From an uncultured Lachnospiraceae bacterium (GTDB taxonomy: Bacteria; Bacillota; Clostridia; Lachnospirales; Lachnospiraceae), in contig CANTEG010000002.1 in assembly GCA_947652735.1 (NCBI GenBank), forward strand, positions 1-64,000: 64,000 nt of DNA, given 5' to 3'. Below the pieces are notes generated by a model, which saw only the letters and a program-made list of their open reading frames with translations, did no database searches and was not told the origin of the DNA. How positions within the stretch are numbered: the stretch's first letter is position 1; each line of letters starts with the position of its first letter. Shown here piece after piece: positions 15,961 through 24,441 of the stretch. Position numbers and translations under genes: made by a program.

Positions 15961-16940
15961 TGTTTAGTCCTCCTTTGGGTCATTAAAAAATTAATTATTG
16001 AATTACCTAACAAATGAATAACATTAACTGTCATAGCATTACCCGCCTGCATAAGAAGATGCCTATCAGATACTTTATTTTTTACTCTGTCTGCATATTC
16101 TTTAGGGAATCCTTGTAAAAGTAATGCTTCATAGCCGGTTAATTGATATATTGTATGGCTTTTTACGTATAGAACTCCGTCTCGTTGTGCTCTTAATGTT
16201 GGGCAACGTCCATCGTAAATTCGGAGATCGTTCATACGTGTATCAATTATTTTCCCTTCCATCTCTTTAATATCATCCACGGTATATTTTCCGTTATTGG
16301 TTGGGTTCTTTAAGTAATAAGACAGTATTTCTAGTCTTTCTGATGTTGCGATATTATCATCTATTAAAAAATCAGATAATGGTGGTTTCTCAACTGGTTC
16401 TGGCCATTTGAAATTTGATATGTCTTTTCCTAAGCCTTTCCTGATACCGACAAAATAGACCCTTTGACGCATCTGAGGAACACCATATTCAAGGCTTGTA
16501 AGAACTTTATAGACCACGTCATAGCCTACTCGATTTAATTCGTTAATGATAATTTTTATTGTGTTTCCCTTGTCGTGAGTGACCAATCCTTTAACGTTTT
16601 CTAATAAGAAACATTTGGGATGTGTTTCTTCTAGGATTCTTGCTAAATGGAAGATTATCTGTCCTCGGTCATCCGAGAAACCTTCTTTTCTACCGATGAC
16701 TGAAAAAGTCTGACATGGGAATCCTGCAATTAACATATCGTATGGTGGTAATTTTTCGGTTTTTATCCTCTTGAGATTATAGTAGTAAGGTTCTCCTCCG
16801 GTATCGTGCATTAAAGTATATGTGCGAACTGCAAGCTTGCTTGTGTCTGAATAGCCTATGCTTTTTAGACCAGCCAGCTCTAAACCTAGACGTCCACCAC
16901 CAATACCAGAGCATAAATCTAAAAATGTATTTATTTCCAT
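15933..16940 (-). CDS. DNA (cytosine-5) methyltransferase, second of the locus
   Basis: 335 residues from ATG 16940, with AAAGGA about 10 nt upstream; the frame is open to a TTG at 16949 that overlaps the controller gene. Motifs: I FLDLCSGIGGGRLGLE, IV GFPCQTFSVIG, VI LLENVKGLV, VIII PQMRQRVYFVG, IX LTGYEALLLQGFPKEY and X QAGNAMTV. It differs clearly from the methyltransferase at 13,901, so this is not a recent duplication. It lies in one operon behind the NACHT gene and the small XRE gene and in front of the nuclease. Confidence 0.92.
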   Translation of the reverse strand: MEINTFLDLCSGIGGGRLGLELAGLKSIGYSDTSKLAVRTYTLMHDTGGEPYYYNLKRIKTEKLPPYDMLIAGFPCQTFSVIGRKEGFSDDRGQIIFHLARILEETHPKCFLLENVKGLVTHDKGNTIKIIINELNRVGYDVVYKVLTSLEYGVPQMRQRVYFVGIRKGLGKDISNFKWPEPVEKPPLSDFLIDDNIATSERLEILSYYLKNPTNNGKYTVDDIKEMEGKIIDTRMNDLRIYDGRCPTLRAQRDGVLYVKSHTIYQLTGYEALLLQGFPKEYADRVKNKVSDRHLLMQAGNAMTVNVIHLLGNSIINFLMTQRRTKQWQYGKISR

Positions 16941-16945
16941 TGTTC

Positions 16946-17149
16946 TCAATCCTTTATTGTTTCCATGATGTCTTCCAGCTTACAATCCATAGCTTCACAG
17001 ATTTTGAGAAGAACATCAGTTGTGATGTTTGCACCTTTGCCAAGTTTGGCAATGGAAGCTGCACTGATTCCGGCAGCCTCCTTAAGGTCATTTCTGTTCA
17101 TTTCTTTGTCAATTAACATTTTCCATAATTTGTTATAGCTGATTCTCAT
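16946..17149 (-). CDS. XRE-family small regulator in the restriction operon
   Basis: 67 residues: ISYNKLWKMLIDKEMNRNDL, then GISAASIAKLGKG as recognition helix, and LLKICEAMDCKLEDIME. It belongs to the very short Cro-like group often found beside restriction genes. It starts 12 nt after the NACHT stop, and its own stop lies 5 nt before the methyltransferase ATG at 16940, so all three are likely one transcript. It probably tunes expression of the methyltransferase and nuclease. Confidence 0.8.
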   Translation of the reverse strand: MRISYNKLWKMLIDKEMNRNDLKEAAGISAASIAKLGKGANITTDVLLKICEAMDCKLEDIMETIKD

Positions 17150-17161
17150 AAATTGTCTCCT

Positions 17162-19813
17162 TTAGAAATCATCAAACCAGTCATCGCTATCGTGTTTTGC
17201 GTTGACCTTCTCATTTAATATTTCTGTATATTGTTTTGCCCTGTTATATTCTTCTTTTAATGGGAATGAATCATCCTCAATAAAGGCAATTAAGTCAGAA
17301 AATAAATCTTTTCTTCTTTGTATTTCCTTCACATCAATAGTAATGATTGCACCATCTATAAAAGGCTCATCGTCATCAGGTGCAAAAATATTTTTATGGG
17401 TGCTTTCCCATTCGGAATATTTCATACATTCACTACGAGTTACTGTTCGGCCATCTCCAGAGAGATAAGGGACATCAACGGTTACCCATTCCTCTCTATG
17501 ACAATAATCAATTGATGAAGGCCAATCGATATTGTATAGTTCTCCATTCTTACGAATCAGCTGTTCATTAATTATAAAACTGTATAGGAATGAGAACGGT
17601 TCGTTTTCATAGAACTCTCCTGGTTGTCCTTCCTCTCCAAATATTTCTCCGTACATTTCTTCTAGATAAGTCCAGTAACCTTTTTCTTTATCACATTTTT
17701 CCCAAAGTTCTTGTAGAAAAGGAAGGAAGACGAATCTATCAATTCTCTCTGGAATCATGTCATACAACATATCAAAGGTATGGTCTCCATTAAATCTAGT
17801 AGATTGGGTTTCAAAGAAATCCCCAATTTTTTTGAGTTTGTCATCCATACGAGTTGAAAAGAATACCGCACAAAAATACTCTTGGAATGAACGATGGATG
17901 AAATAATAGCGTTCTCCTTCTTTGTACATAATGCAAAGATTATCTGTAAGATCCGCTAAAAAGTCTCTTGAAGTAGCATCGATGTGTTTTCCAATACGTT
18001 TTATTGTTGCATCCATGTGTTTGGCAAAAGTATCTGCTGAGAACTCAAAAACTCCTGCTTTGTAGGTCCTTGCACAGAATTCTGAAAAATATTCTGCAAA
18101 AACTTCTGGAGAAAGGTTAGTATTCATAGGACGAACATAGGCACCTTTCGAGGCATCATGCAATCTTGCCATTGTCTCATAGGCCTTTGCATAGAAAACG
18201 TGTCTCTTAGCAGGGACTTCTCCGTATGAAGAGTAAGTCATTAACATAATCGTTAGCAAAAGCGGATTGCTGGCAAACTGTTTATGCGATTGAAATAGTT
18301 TCTTGTCTAAATCTTTTATAAATTTCTCTTTTGCCACTTTATCGTGGAAGTCTAGTTTTTCGACAAGTTCAAGTGCCTGATCTTTCTCGAATGGTAGGAT
18401 TTCAATAACCTGAAAATGCCCCATCTGAACAAATGTAGAATTTGGTCTTGATGAAATGATAATAGTATTTTCTGGATATTTTTTAATAAGGCTAATTAGT
18501 GCAGATTGAAATACATTTCTTGTATTGCCTATAACCTCATCTAATCCATCGAGAAGAATAACTAATTTTCCAGACTCAAGTAATTTATCAAAATCATCTG
18601 AATCAACGTCATCGGTAAATTCACAAATTGTATTGTACAGAACCTCTGTTAAATCAGTTTGTGTTTCCTTGTAATTATTTAACGGAACAAGGATAGGTAG
18701 CAGACCATTATCTTTATACTTAGCTGTGCAATCGAAGAATAGGTGACGCATCATCATTGATTTTCCAATTCCGCCAATGCCGGAGATAATGAGTCTGTTT
18801 GATGTGGCCGAAAGGGTCTTTATACTAGAATCTACCAGTTTTGTTTTAGGTCCGCCTACAAATTCCTTCGTCTGCAGATGATTACAAACGTAAAAATCTT
18901 TAAATTTTCTTGGTTTCTCTGAATAGAGTAAAGTTTTTATATTTTCATAAAACTTAGAAGCTTTATCCAAATAATCATCGAACACGCCCATATCTACATC
19001 CTCAAGAAGTAACCTGTCCATTAAAAAGATATCTCCATTCTTTAAGGTTGCAAGATCTAGTGCGACACCATCACTGCCAAATATGACGGGAGCATATCTT
19101 GACATATCAGGTTCGTTTTCATATTCATCGTCTTCAACGTTTGTCTGATATCGTATAATGGTGATTTCTTGACTAACCGAAGAACCGATGTTTTCATTAA
19201 TAAATTTCCATTCTGCTCGTTCAGACTTTCTTCCAAACCATGTGTGGAATGTATTTAAACCAAGACTGTTATCTGTCCTATTTTGCAAAATGTATCCAAA
19301 GACTGATAAAAGAAATATTTCTAGTTCGATAGCATTTACTGACAATAAGTCTGAGATAGATAATTCTTCTGTCTGATTAATTGAAAATACAGTTTCTTCA
19401 CTGATTGCGACATCGTCATGAATTGTTTCAATCAAGGACTTAACGAGCCATTCATATTTTGCAGGAACAATGAATCTTTCTAAAAACTCTGACATTCTAA
19501 ATTGAATGTCAGGGTCTTTTCTTTTTAGTGAGTCTATAAAAGCAGAAACAGTAGCAGTGTCCTCAAATGGAATATATGTATTGCTGTTGCTTTTACAAGT
19601 TTTGTACTCAGATGTACTTTTGCTAAAATCCCCCGCCAGTTTCAGTTCATCTCCTGTAAGGACGTATACCAAACCTTTCATTACATCTGGGTCAGAAAGA
19701 CCATCAGTTCCACCTTTTTGTTTATCTCTAGCTTTTCTGCGTGGTTTTCTGGCCTGCAGTAACAGGTCAAAGAAAATCCCACCACATAAAAACGGTACGT
19801 TTTCTGGGGCCAT
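17162..19813 (-). CDS. NACHT (NLR-like) STAND NTPase, first gene of a restriction operon
   Basis: 883 residues. The NACHT core shows Walker A GIGGIGKS (345-352), Walker B LVILLDGLDEV (417-427), a sensor SSRP (454-457) and the winged-helix side motif NPLLLTIML, then YYFIHRSFQEYFCAVFF, the usual end of the NACHT module. The first 330 residues (starting MAPENVPFLCGGIFFDLLLQ) and the last ~220 match no domain I know; one may be the effector and the other the phage sensor. Bacterial NACHT proteins are anti-phage NTPases that trigger abortive responses (known from the family). ATG 19813 has AAGGAGG. The gene leads the operon with XRE, methyltransferase and nuclease, 12 nt before the XRE gene. Confidence 0.85.
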   Translation of the reverse strand: MAPENVPFLCGGIFFDLLLQARKPRRKARDKQKGGTDGLSDPDVMKGLVYVLTGDELKLAGDFSKSTSEYKTCKSNSNTYIPFEDTATVSAFIDSLKRKDPDIQFRMSEFLERFIVPAKYEWLVKSLIETIHDDVAISEETVFSINQTEELSISDLLSVNAIELEIFLLSVFGYILQNRTDNSLGLNTFHTWFGRKSERAEWKFINENIGSSVSQEITIIRYQTNVEDDEYENEPDMSRYAPVIFGSDGVALDLATLKNGDIFLMDRLLLEDVDMGVFDDYLDKASKFYENIKTLLYSEKPRKFKDFYVCNHLQTKEFVGGPKTKLVDSSIKTLSATSNRLIISGIGGIGKSMMMRHLFFDCTAKYKDNGLLPILVPLNNYKETQTDLTEVLYNTICEFTDDVDSDDFDKLLESGKLVILLDGLDEVIGNTRNVFQSALISLIKKYPENTIIISSRPNSTFVQMGHFQVIEILPFEKDQALELVEKLDFHDKVAKEKFIKDLDKKLFQSHKQFASNPLLLTIMLMTYSSYGEVPAKRHVFYAKAYETMARLHDASKGAYVRPMNTNLSPEVFAEYFSEFCARTYKAGVFEFSADTFAKHMDATIKRIGKHIDATSRDFLADLTDNLCIMYKEGERYYFIHRSFQEYFCAVFFSTRMDDKLKKIGDFFETQSTRFNGDHTFDMLYDMIPERIDRFVFLPFLQELWEKCDKEKGYWTYLEEMYGEIFGEEGQPGEFYENEPFSFLYSFIINEQLIRKNGELYNIDWPSSIDYCHREEWVTVDVPYLSGDGRTVTRSECMKYSEWESTHKNIFAPDDDEPFIDGAIITIDVKEIQRRKDLFSDLIAFIEDDSFPLKEEYNRAKQYTEILNEKVNAKHDSDDWFDDF

Positions 19814-20260
19814 CTTTACAACCTCCTTAAAAAGTAACCTTAGAAACCTAAATTAATGTGCGTAGTGCGTTGACAGTAACGCTATCTACCATAGGTTTAT
19901 AAGTGAAGTTAAGGTTTGAACAGTTTTGTTGAACCGTGAAAAATACACTTTCAAATATTATATCAGGGATTTATGAATAAATCTACACTTCGCATACGGA
20001 AATGTTGCGAACGCATTAATAAAATTCGATAATGTATATTTCAACTTCAAATAAATAATCACAAGGCCTGATTAGCTATAAGGGCATTGGGATACAGATA
20101 TCGACATCAACCACAGGACAACCTGTGGAAGGTGTGATAGAGGTACCCTTATTTCCTTATGCCCTTTTTCAGGCTTTTCGGGTCGGTACTTCTACAAGCA
20201 CCGGCCTTTATTTGTTCCCATTGCCCTTCTGCAAGAACCAGGCAGAAAGGCAGGAGCATT
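19814..20260. other. Intergenic control region and structured leader
   Basis: No gene. The left part holds the NACHT operon promoter on the minus strand, with a TATAAT in the minus sense near 19957-19963 and short inverted repeats (AAACCTA 19844-19850 / TAGGTTT 19892-19898). The right part (about 20078-20260) is a hairpin-rich leader of the sigma-like gene. Confidence 0.45.
20078..20260 (+). ncRNA. Hairpin-rich leader of the sigma-like gene, possible attenuator
   Basis: CCACAGG-ACAA-CCTGTGG (20111-20128) is a tight stem-loop. AAGGGCAT (20080-20087) can pair with ATGCCCTT (20159-20166), or its start with CCCTTAT just before it, giving two exclusive folds. GGTCGGT (20181-20187)/ACCGGCC (20200-20206) makes a further stem followed by TTTATTTGTT, like a terminator. 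A last stem, CTTCTGC/GCAGAAAG, abuts the ribosome site. The class is unknown. Confidence 0.4.
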
Positions 20261-20758
20261 ATGAAAATTAAGATGCGTTACGAGGATGCATACCAAACCT
20301 TAGAGGTTGAAACAAAGGAGATTGAAAAATGGTTAAACATCTCCATCATTGAAGAAGAGAGTCAAGAAGACTACGAAAAGAGAATTCAAGAAGTAATCGA
20401 AGAGAGATTCAACAGACCTGATTACAACAGCTGGCACAAGCATGACCGTCATACTGGTAATGCTTATATGAAATGCAAGGACGGAACAGTTGAGGTCAAC
20501 ACCGAAGAGGCAATCATGTTCAGAGCAGCTGATAAGTCTGCTTTCTACAGTTCTATCAACAGCGTACATAACCAAATCGAATATGAAGAATACTGCGAAA
20601 TCTTGAGAAGTCTTCTTAAACCAGAAATTGCAGACATAGTGATTGCGATTGCACTTGATGACATGAGTGTCGGTGAGTACGCAGAGTTAATCGGTGACGA
20701 TTCAAACAACGTTAGCCACCGTTACAGACGTGCAATTAAGAAATTGAAAAAAGTTTAA
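20261..20758 (+). CDS. Sigma-like regulatory protein of mobile-element type
   Basis: 165 residues from ATG 20261 behind GGCAGGAGC. The C-terminal part, LRSLLKPEIADIVIAIALDDMSVGEYAELIG...VSHRYRRAIKKLKKV, is a sigma-70 region 4-type helix-turn-helix. The N-terminal half is charged and begins KIKMRYEDAYQTLEVETKEIEKWL, typical of small sigma-like proteins of Gram-positive conjugative elements. It is a remnant or active regulator of a second mobile element, next to an antirepressor gene. Confidence 0.65.
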   Translation: MKIKMRYEDAYQTLEVETKEIEKWLNISIIEEESQEDYEKRIQEVIEERFNRPDYNSWHKHDRHTGNAYMKCKDGTVEVNTEEAIMFRAADKSAFYSSINSVHNQIEYEEYCEILRSLLKPEIADIVIAIALDDMSVGEYAELIGDDSNNVSHRYRRAIKKLKKV

Positions 20759-20800
20759 AAAAAAACGTCCTTTTAACCCTTCTCCCAAGGCTACACGGTA

Positions 20801-20833
20801 GGAGGGTGACACCTCCGAGAATTTATAAGGAGG
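20801..20833 (+). promoter_or_regulatory. Alternative pairing around the antirepressor's ribosome site
   Basis: CCTCC (20812-20816) can pair either with GGAGG upstream (20801-20805) or with the ribosome site AAGGAGG (20827-20833) downstream. The switch could control translation of the antirepressor at 20842. Confidence 0.35.
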
Positions 20834-20841
20834 TAATTCGC

Positions 20842-21609
20842 ATGGAATTACAAATTTTTAATAGTACAGAGTTTGGCTCTGTAAGAACAGCAACTGTTAA
20901 CGGTGAGATTATGTTTGTCGGTAAGGATGTGGCAGATATTCTCGGATACCAAAACGGTAGTCGAGATATCAACCGCCATGTTGATGAGGATGACAGACAC
21001 AAGGCTATGATCTTTGATGGTAATCAGGATAAGGAAACAATCCTTATTAATGAGTCTGGTCTTTACGGTCTTATTCTTTCAAGCAAGATGCCAAATGCTA
21101 AAAAGTTCAAGCATTGGGTTACATCAGAAGTTCTTCCGGCTATTCGTAAGCACGGTATGTATGCGATTGATGAGATTCTTAATAATCCTGATCTTGCAAT
21201 TGCAGCACTTTCTCAGCTTAAGGAAGAGCGTGAGAGAAGAAAGCAGCTTGAAACCTTGGCACTTGTTCAGAGACAGCAGATTACAGAACTCCAGCCAAAG
21301 GCAAGTTACTATGATCTCATTCTTCAGAACACAAACACAGTTCCTATCACACAGATTGCAAAGGGCTATGGCATGAGTGGTCGCAAGTTTAATGAGTTAC
21401 TTCATGAACTTGGGGTTCAGTACAAGTTCAGAAAGACATGGATTTTGTATCAGCATTATGCCGAGTGTGGATACACACAGTCACGTACCTACACAATTGA
21501 TGAAAGCAGAAGTGTGATGCATACCTACTGGACTCAGAAGGGCAGACTTTTCCTTTATGACCTTTTGAAGAACGAAGGCATCTATCCACTTATTGAACAG
21601 GAGGATTAA
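20842..21609 (+). CDS. Phage antirepressor (Bro-N plus KilAC/ANT domains)
   Basis: 255 residues from ATG 20842 with AAGGAGG. The Bro-N domain (about 1-105) reads FGSVRTATVNGEIMFVGKDV, ILGYQNGSRDINRHVD, SGLYGLILSSKMPNAKKFK and WVTSEVLPAIRKHG. The C-terminal KilAC domain (about 145-250) has SYYDLILQNTNTVPITQIAK, YGMSGRKFNELLHELGVQYK and THTYWTQKGRLFLYDLL-like residues. Such proteins lift phage repressors during induction. Here it marks a prophage or ICE remnant. A terminator follows at 21667-21693. Confidence 0.88.
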   Translation: MELQIFNSTEFGSVRTATVNGEIMFVGKDVADILGYQNGSRDINRHVDEDDRHKAMIFDGNQDKETILINESGLYGLILSSKMPNAKKFKHWVTSEVLPAIRKHGMYAIDEILNNPDLAIAALSQLKEERERRKQLETLALVQRQQITELQPKASYYDLILQNTNTVPITQIAKGYGMSGRKFNELLHELGVQYKFRKTWILYQHYAECGYTQSRTYTIDESRSVMHTYWTQKGRLFLYDLLKNEGIYPLIEQED

Positions 21610-21666
21610 TAGATATGGGTGTTGATAATTGACCTTAGAAGATAACTGAATAAAGTCCATTCACGG

Positions 21667-21693
21667 CACCTTGCAGCAATGCAGGGTGTTTTC
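21667..21693 (+). terminator. Terminator after the antirepressor
   Basis: CACCTTGCA (21667-21675) pairs with TGCAGGGTG (21680-21688) with one G-U, loop GCAA, followed by TTTTC. Confidence 0.75.
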
Positions 21694-21803
21694 TGTTACA
21701 AAAAAGTTCATAGGCAGTTTATGTGGGTAAATTGTAATTTTGAAAATCAGGTAGTATAATAAGTTATCTGATAAGTGAAACAAGTTGCGAAGAGGCGAAC
21801 GGC

Positions 21804-22024
21804 ATGGTTAGAAACAATATTGAATTAGATGTAAAAGTAAAATGTATAGAGAACGGCATCACTCAAGCACAAATAGCAGAAGATATACAGACCACCAAAT
21901 CATATGTAAATCGTATCATAAAAAACAGGATAGTGTGGCAAATAATACTTTTATAAGAATGATGGAAACTCTTGGGTACGATATTGAATTGACTTATGTA
22001 AAAAGGGCTAAGCAGGAACGCTAA
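21804..22024 (+). pseudogene. XRE-type HTH gene split by a -1 frame change at A AAA AAC
   Basis: From ATG 21804 the frame reads MVRNNIELDVKVKCIENGIT and QAQIAEDIQTTKSYVNRIIK, a clear helix-turn-helix, then leaves the frame and stops at 21954-21956. In the -1 frame the natural C-terminus continues: KKQDSVANNTFIRMMETLGY and DIELTYVKR, to the stop at 22022. The switch falls on AAAAAAC (21920-21926), which is placed in the zero frame as A-AAA-AAC, the classic slippery heptamer. Either one A was lost from a run, making a pseudogene, or the gene uses programmed -1 frameshifting. I favour decay because neighbours are also broken. Confidence 0.65.
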
Positions 22025-22147
22025 CTGTGAGAAAGAAATAAGGACAATGAAAAAGTGTCACCACTGGTGACACAATTAAGTTGGACGAACCATCTCAAAA
22101 TTATGGCAGCGTGTAAAACAATGGACGAACGCATGTGGCATCTGTAG

Positions 22148-22440
22148 GTGACCAGCAGGATAGTATTGAAATGCGTTATGAGGATGATAACATATGCAAA
22201 TGTAGCAGATATGTTGAATGTGGTTTTGTTTGGAAAAACGGCGAAACAGTGGAAAGATGAAAATCCTGCGGTAAAAGGAAATATGAGAGATGTTGCAATC
22301 TTAAATCAGTTATTGGTATTGGCAAATTTGGAAAGCTATAATGCTGTTTTAATTAATCAGGGTAAGAATCAAAAGGGACGGATGGAGTTGTTTCGGCGGT
22401 ACAGCAGTTACAGACATTAGAGGAAGTAAGCTTAAATAAT
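22148..22440 (+). pseudogene. KilA-N-domain protein, C-terminal fragment
   Basis: The reading frame gives ITYANVADMLNVVLFGKTAK, QWKDENPAVKGNMRDVAILN and QLLVLANLESYNAVLINQGK, the well-known C-terminal part of KilA-N phage antirepressor-type proteins. The N-terminal KilA-N domain is missing, and after about residue 80 the frame shifts: the expected QQLQTLEEV ending is found in another frame near 22396-22430. It is therefore a decayed fragment of a phage gene. Confidence 0.65.
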
Positions 22441-22510
22441 CTTCTTACAATTAGCAGAAATTAGAATTCTAAAAAATTTATTGAATGATAATTTAATGAG
22501 AAGGTGATAA
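22421..22510. other. Short gap behind the KilA-N remnant
   Basis: It holds the frameshifted end of the KilA-N fragment and the ribosome site of the GIY-YIG gene; nothing else is seen. Confidence 0.4.
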
Positions 22511-23350
22511 ATGATGAGAGGAAAAACAATTCGACAATTTTTAATTGATGGGCAGGCAGATGGTAGGTGGGCTACTGAACTTTCTAATTGGACGGGTAAG
22601 GCATATAAAATTCCACGTACATATGTTAACTAATGTACGGATAGAGATGATTTGAGTAATACTGGTGTGTATTTTTTGTTTGGCCGCAATGATGAAACAG
22701 ATGAAGAACAAGTTTATATAGGAGAGGCTGAGAATATATTCCATAGGATTAAACAACATCTTTCTGAAAAAGATTTCTGGACAGAGTGCATAGTGTTTAT
22801 TAGTAAAGATAATAACTTAAATAAAGCACATATAAAATATTTGGAAAATCATCTTTATATTTTGGCAAAAGAATCTAAAAGATATGAGGTGGTAAATAGC
22901 AATGTGCCTGCAGAAACATCAATATCTGAAATGGATCGTGCGGAAATGGATGAGTTTATTGATAATATGCGTTTGATTTTAGGGGTGTTGGGACATAAAA
23001 TTTTAGAACCTTCTATAAAGAAAAAGAGTGATGAGAAGGAGATTCTCTATATTTTACAAGATCGTTCTAGAATTAAGGCGAGTGGTAAGCCAATCTCAGA
23101 AGGCTTTGCGGTGTTAAAAGGTTCTAAAGTTGCTGATAATGTAGCGTCATCTTTGTCAAAGTCAGTTCTCAATAAACGACAAGTATTATTTGATAAAGGT
23201 ATTGTTGATGAGAACTTTACTTTTACTCAGGATTGCGCATTTACGAGCCCTACGCTTGCAGCAGAGATAGTTGTAGGGTATAGTATTAATGGTAGGAATG
23301 CATGGAAGAATAAAAAGGGTATATTACTAAAAGAACTAGAAGAGAGATAA
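22511..23350 (+). pseudogene. GIY-YIG nuclease family protein with internal stop
   Basis: A good ribosome site (AAGGTG) and ATG at 22511 open a frame MMRGKTIRQFLIDGQADGRW that meets a single TAA at 22631-22633. The same frame then continues without a break for over 230 codons: CTDRDDLSNTGVYFLFG and VYIGEAENIFHRIKQH, the GIY-YIG motif with GVY and YIG, then a long domain ending GYSINGRNAWKNKKG, the DUF4357-type C-terminus. Total would be 279 codons. A CAA to TAA change would explain the stop. A TTG at 22652 could restart, but would cut before the GVY motif with no ribosome site. Confidence 0.7.
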
Positions 23351-23924
23351 AAAGTGATTTTTGTAGGAAAAAGGTAATACCGTTGAGTGTGTGGTGTGGA
23401 TACAAAAGAATTCTGCTGATAAAGAATTTGACATGGAGTTGCAGTTGTTTGGGATTTCCGAACAACTGAATGAATTTAAAATTGAAAAATTGTCTTTGAA
23501 AATATTAGTAACTGTATAAACCTGTCGGAAATTCCGACAGGTTCGGAAAAAAGAACGATATATAGATACATATAGAAAGATAGAGGATGTTACATGTGAA
23601 AATTAATTGTAGAAGAATACAAACGATTTGAGGATATTAAGCAGGAGTAGCAAGTAAAACTGTAAAGGATAATTTGGTTCGGCTTATGTTCCAACATTCA
23701 TTGGAAAGTGTATTATCAGGAATTATAGAGATGTAGATGTTACTTTATAATCATATGCTACATTTATTCCAGCATCTGAATATGTAACCTGGAATAACTA
23801 ATATTGAACAACTGCAATTGTTGAATGATGGTCATTGGAAAACCTCTAGAAAAGAAATAAAAATGGTAATAATTAATAATGAATATTACATTGGCTTTGA
23901 AGGTGAACCTGAAATACAATTCAT
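23351..23924. other. Degenerate stretch with gene remnants and a palindrome
   Basis: No intact gene. At 23424-23520 a frame reads KEFDMELQLFGISEQLNEFK and ends at a TAA; at 23600-23640 a short piece reads EEYKRFEDIKQE. Both look like ends of decayed phage-type genes. The perfect palindrome at 23519-23543 is listed separately. Confidence 0.5.
23519..23543. repeat. 25-bp perfect palindrome
   Basis: AACCTGTCGGAA (23519-23530), centre A, TTCCGACAGGTT (23532-23543). GTTCGGAA (23541-23548) can also pair with TTCCGAAC near 23458. There is no T-run after it, so an operator or a stable RNA hairpin is more likely than a terminator. Confidence 0.7.
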
Positions 23925-24227
23925 TTGAAAAAAAAGAATAATACGGAAATTATTATCATATGGGAGGGATATTTTGATGAGATAATGAGATTAGTAACAG
24001 TTGAAGAAAACGGATGGACAGGATTAGCATATCATTATAATATGTGTTCGGGATGGTATGAAGAAACTCCATGGGTTATCGAAAACTTGCACGTGGTGCT
24101 AGAACAGTTTGAAAAGATAGATAGCAAAATGTTAAGCAGAGGAGCAGGTGAGGTGTTGAAAATAATATGTAATATGCTCAAAGAAGCTTTAGATAATAGT
24201 ATAAATGTTTGTATTGCGAGAGAATAG
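23925..24227 (+). CDS. Hypothetical protein, start uncertain
   Basis: Up to 100 residues from a TTG at 23925 without a ribosome site; an in-frame ATG at 23985 gives 80 residues with GGAGGG 16 nt upstream. It contains ENGWTGLAYHYNMCSGWYEE and a helical C-terminus (LSRGAGEVLKIICNMLKEAL). I do not recognise a family; the compact size and tryptophan-rich middle resemble small immunity-like proteins, which is only an impression. It lies in a decayed region, so it may itself be a remnant. Confidence 0.4.
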   Translation: MKKKNNTEIIIIWEGYFDEIMRLVTVEENGWTGLAYHYNMCSGWYEETPWVIENLHVVLEQFEKIDSKMLSRGAGEVLKIICNMLKEALDNSINVCIARE

Positions 24228-24441
24228 TGAACACATGTTGCAGGTGACAGAAGAATTTGGAGTACTACTAAGAAAATTACTAAGTCATAATTTAATGTTC
24301 AAATAAGTATGTAAAAAGATTGGGAGACGATATACTGATTGCCCATTATTATAATAGCTTAAGCAACAAGATGGATAATTTTTTACTGCCTGTAAGGAGT
24401 ATTAACCATAAATATATTGTAGAAGTTTGGAGAAAGTTAAC
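24228..24441. other. Decayed intergenic stretch
   Basis: About 210 AT-rich bases with no supported gene; a frame at 24320 overlaps the next gene out of phase and has no ribosome site. Confidence 0.4.

Noticed and set aside
23860..23924. 22-codon frame ending in GEPEIQFI
   Set aside because: Too short, with no ribosome site; probably part of the decayed region.
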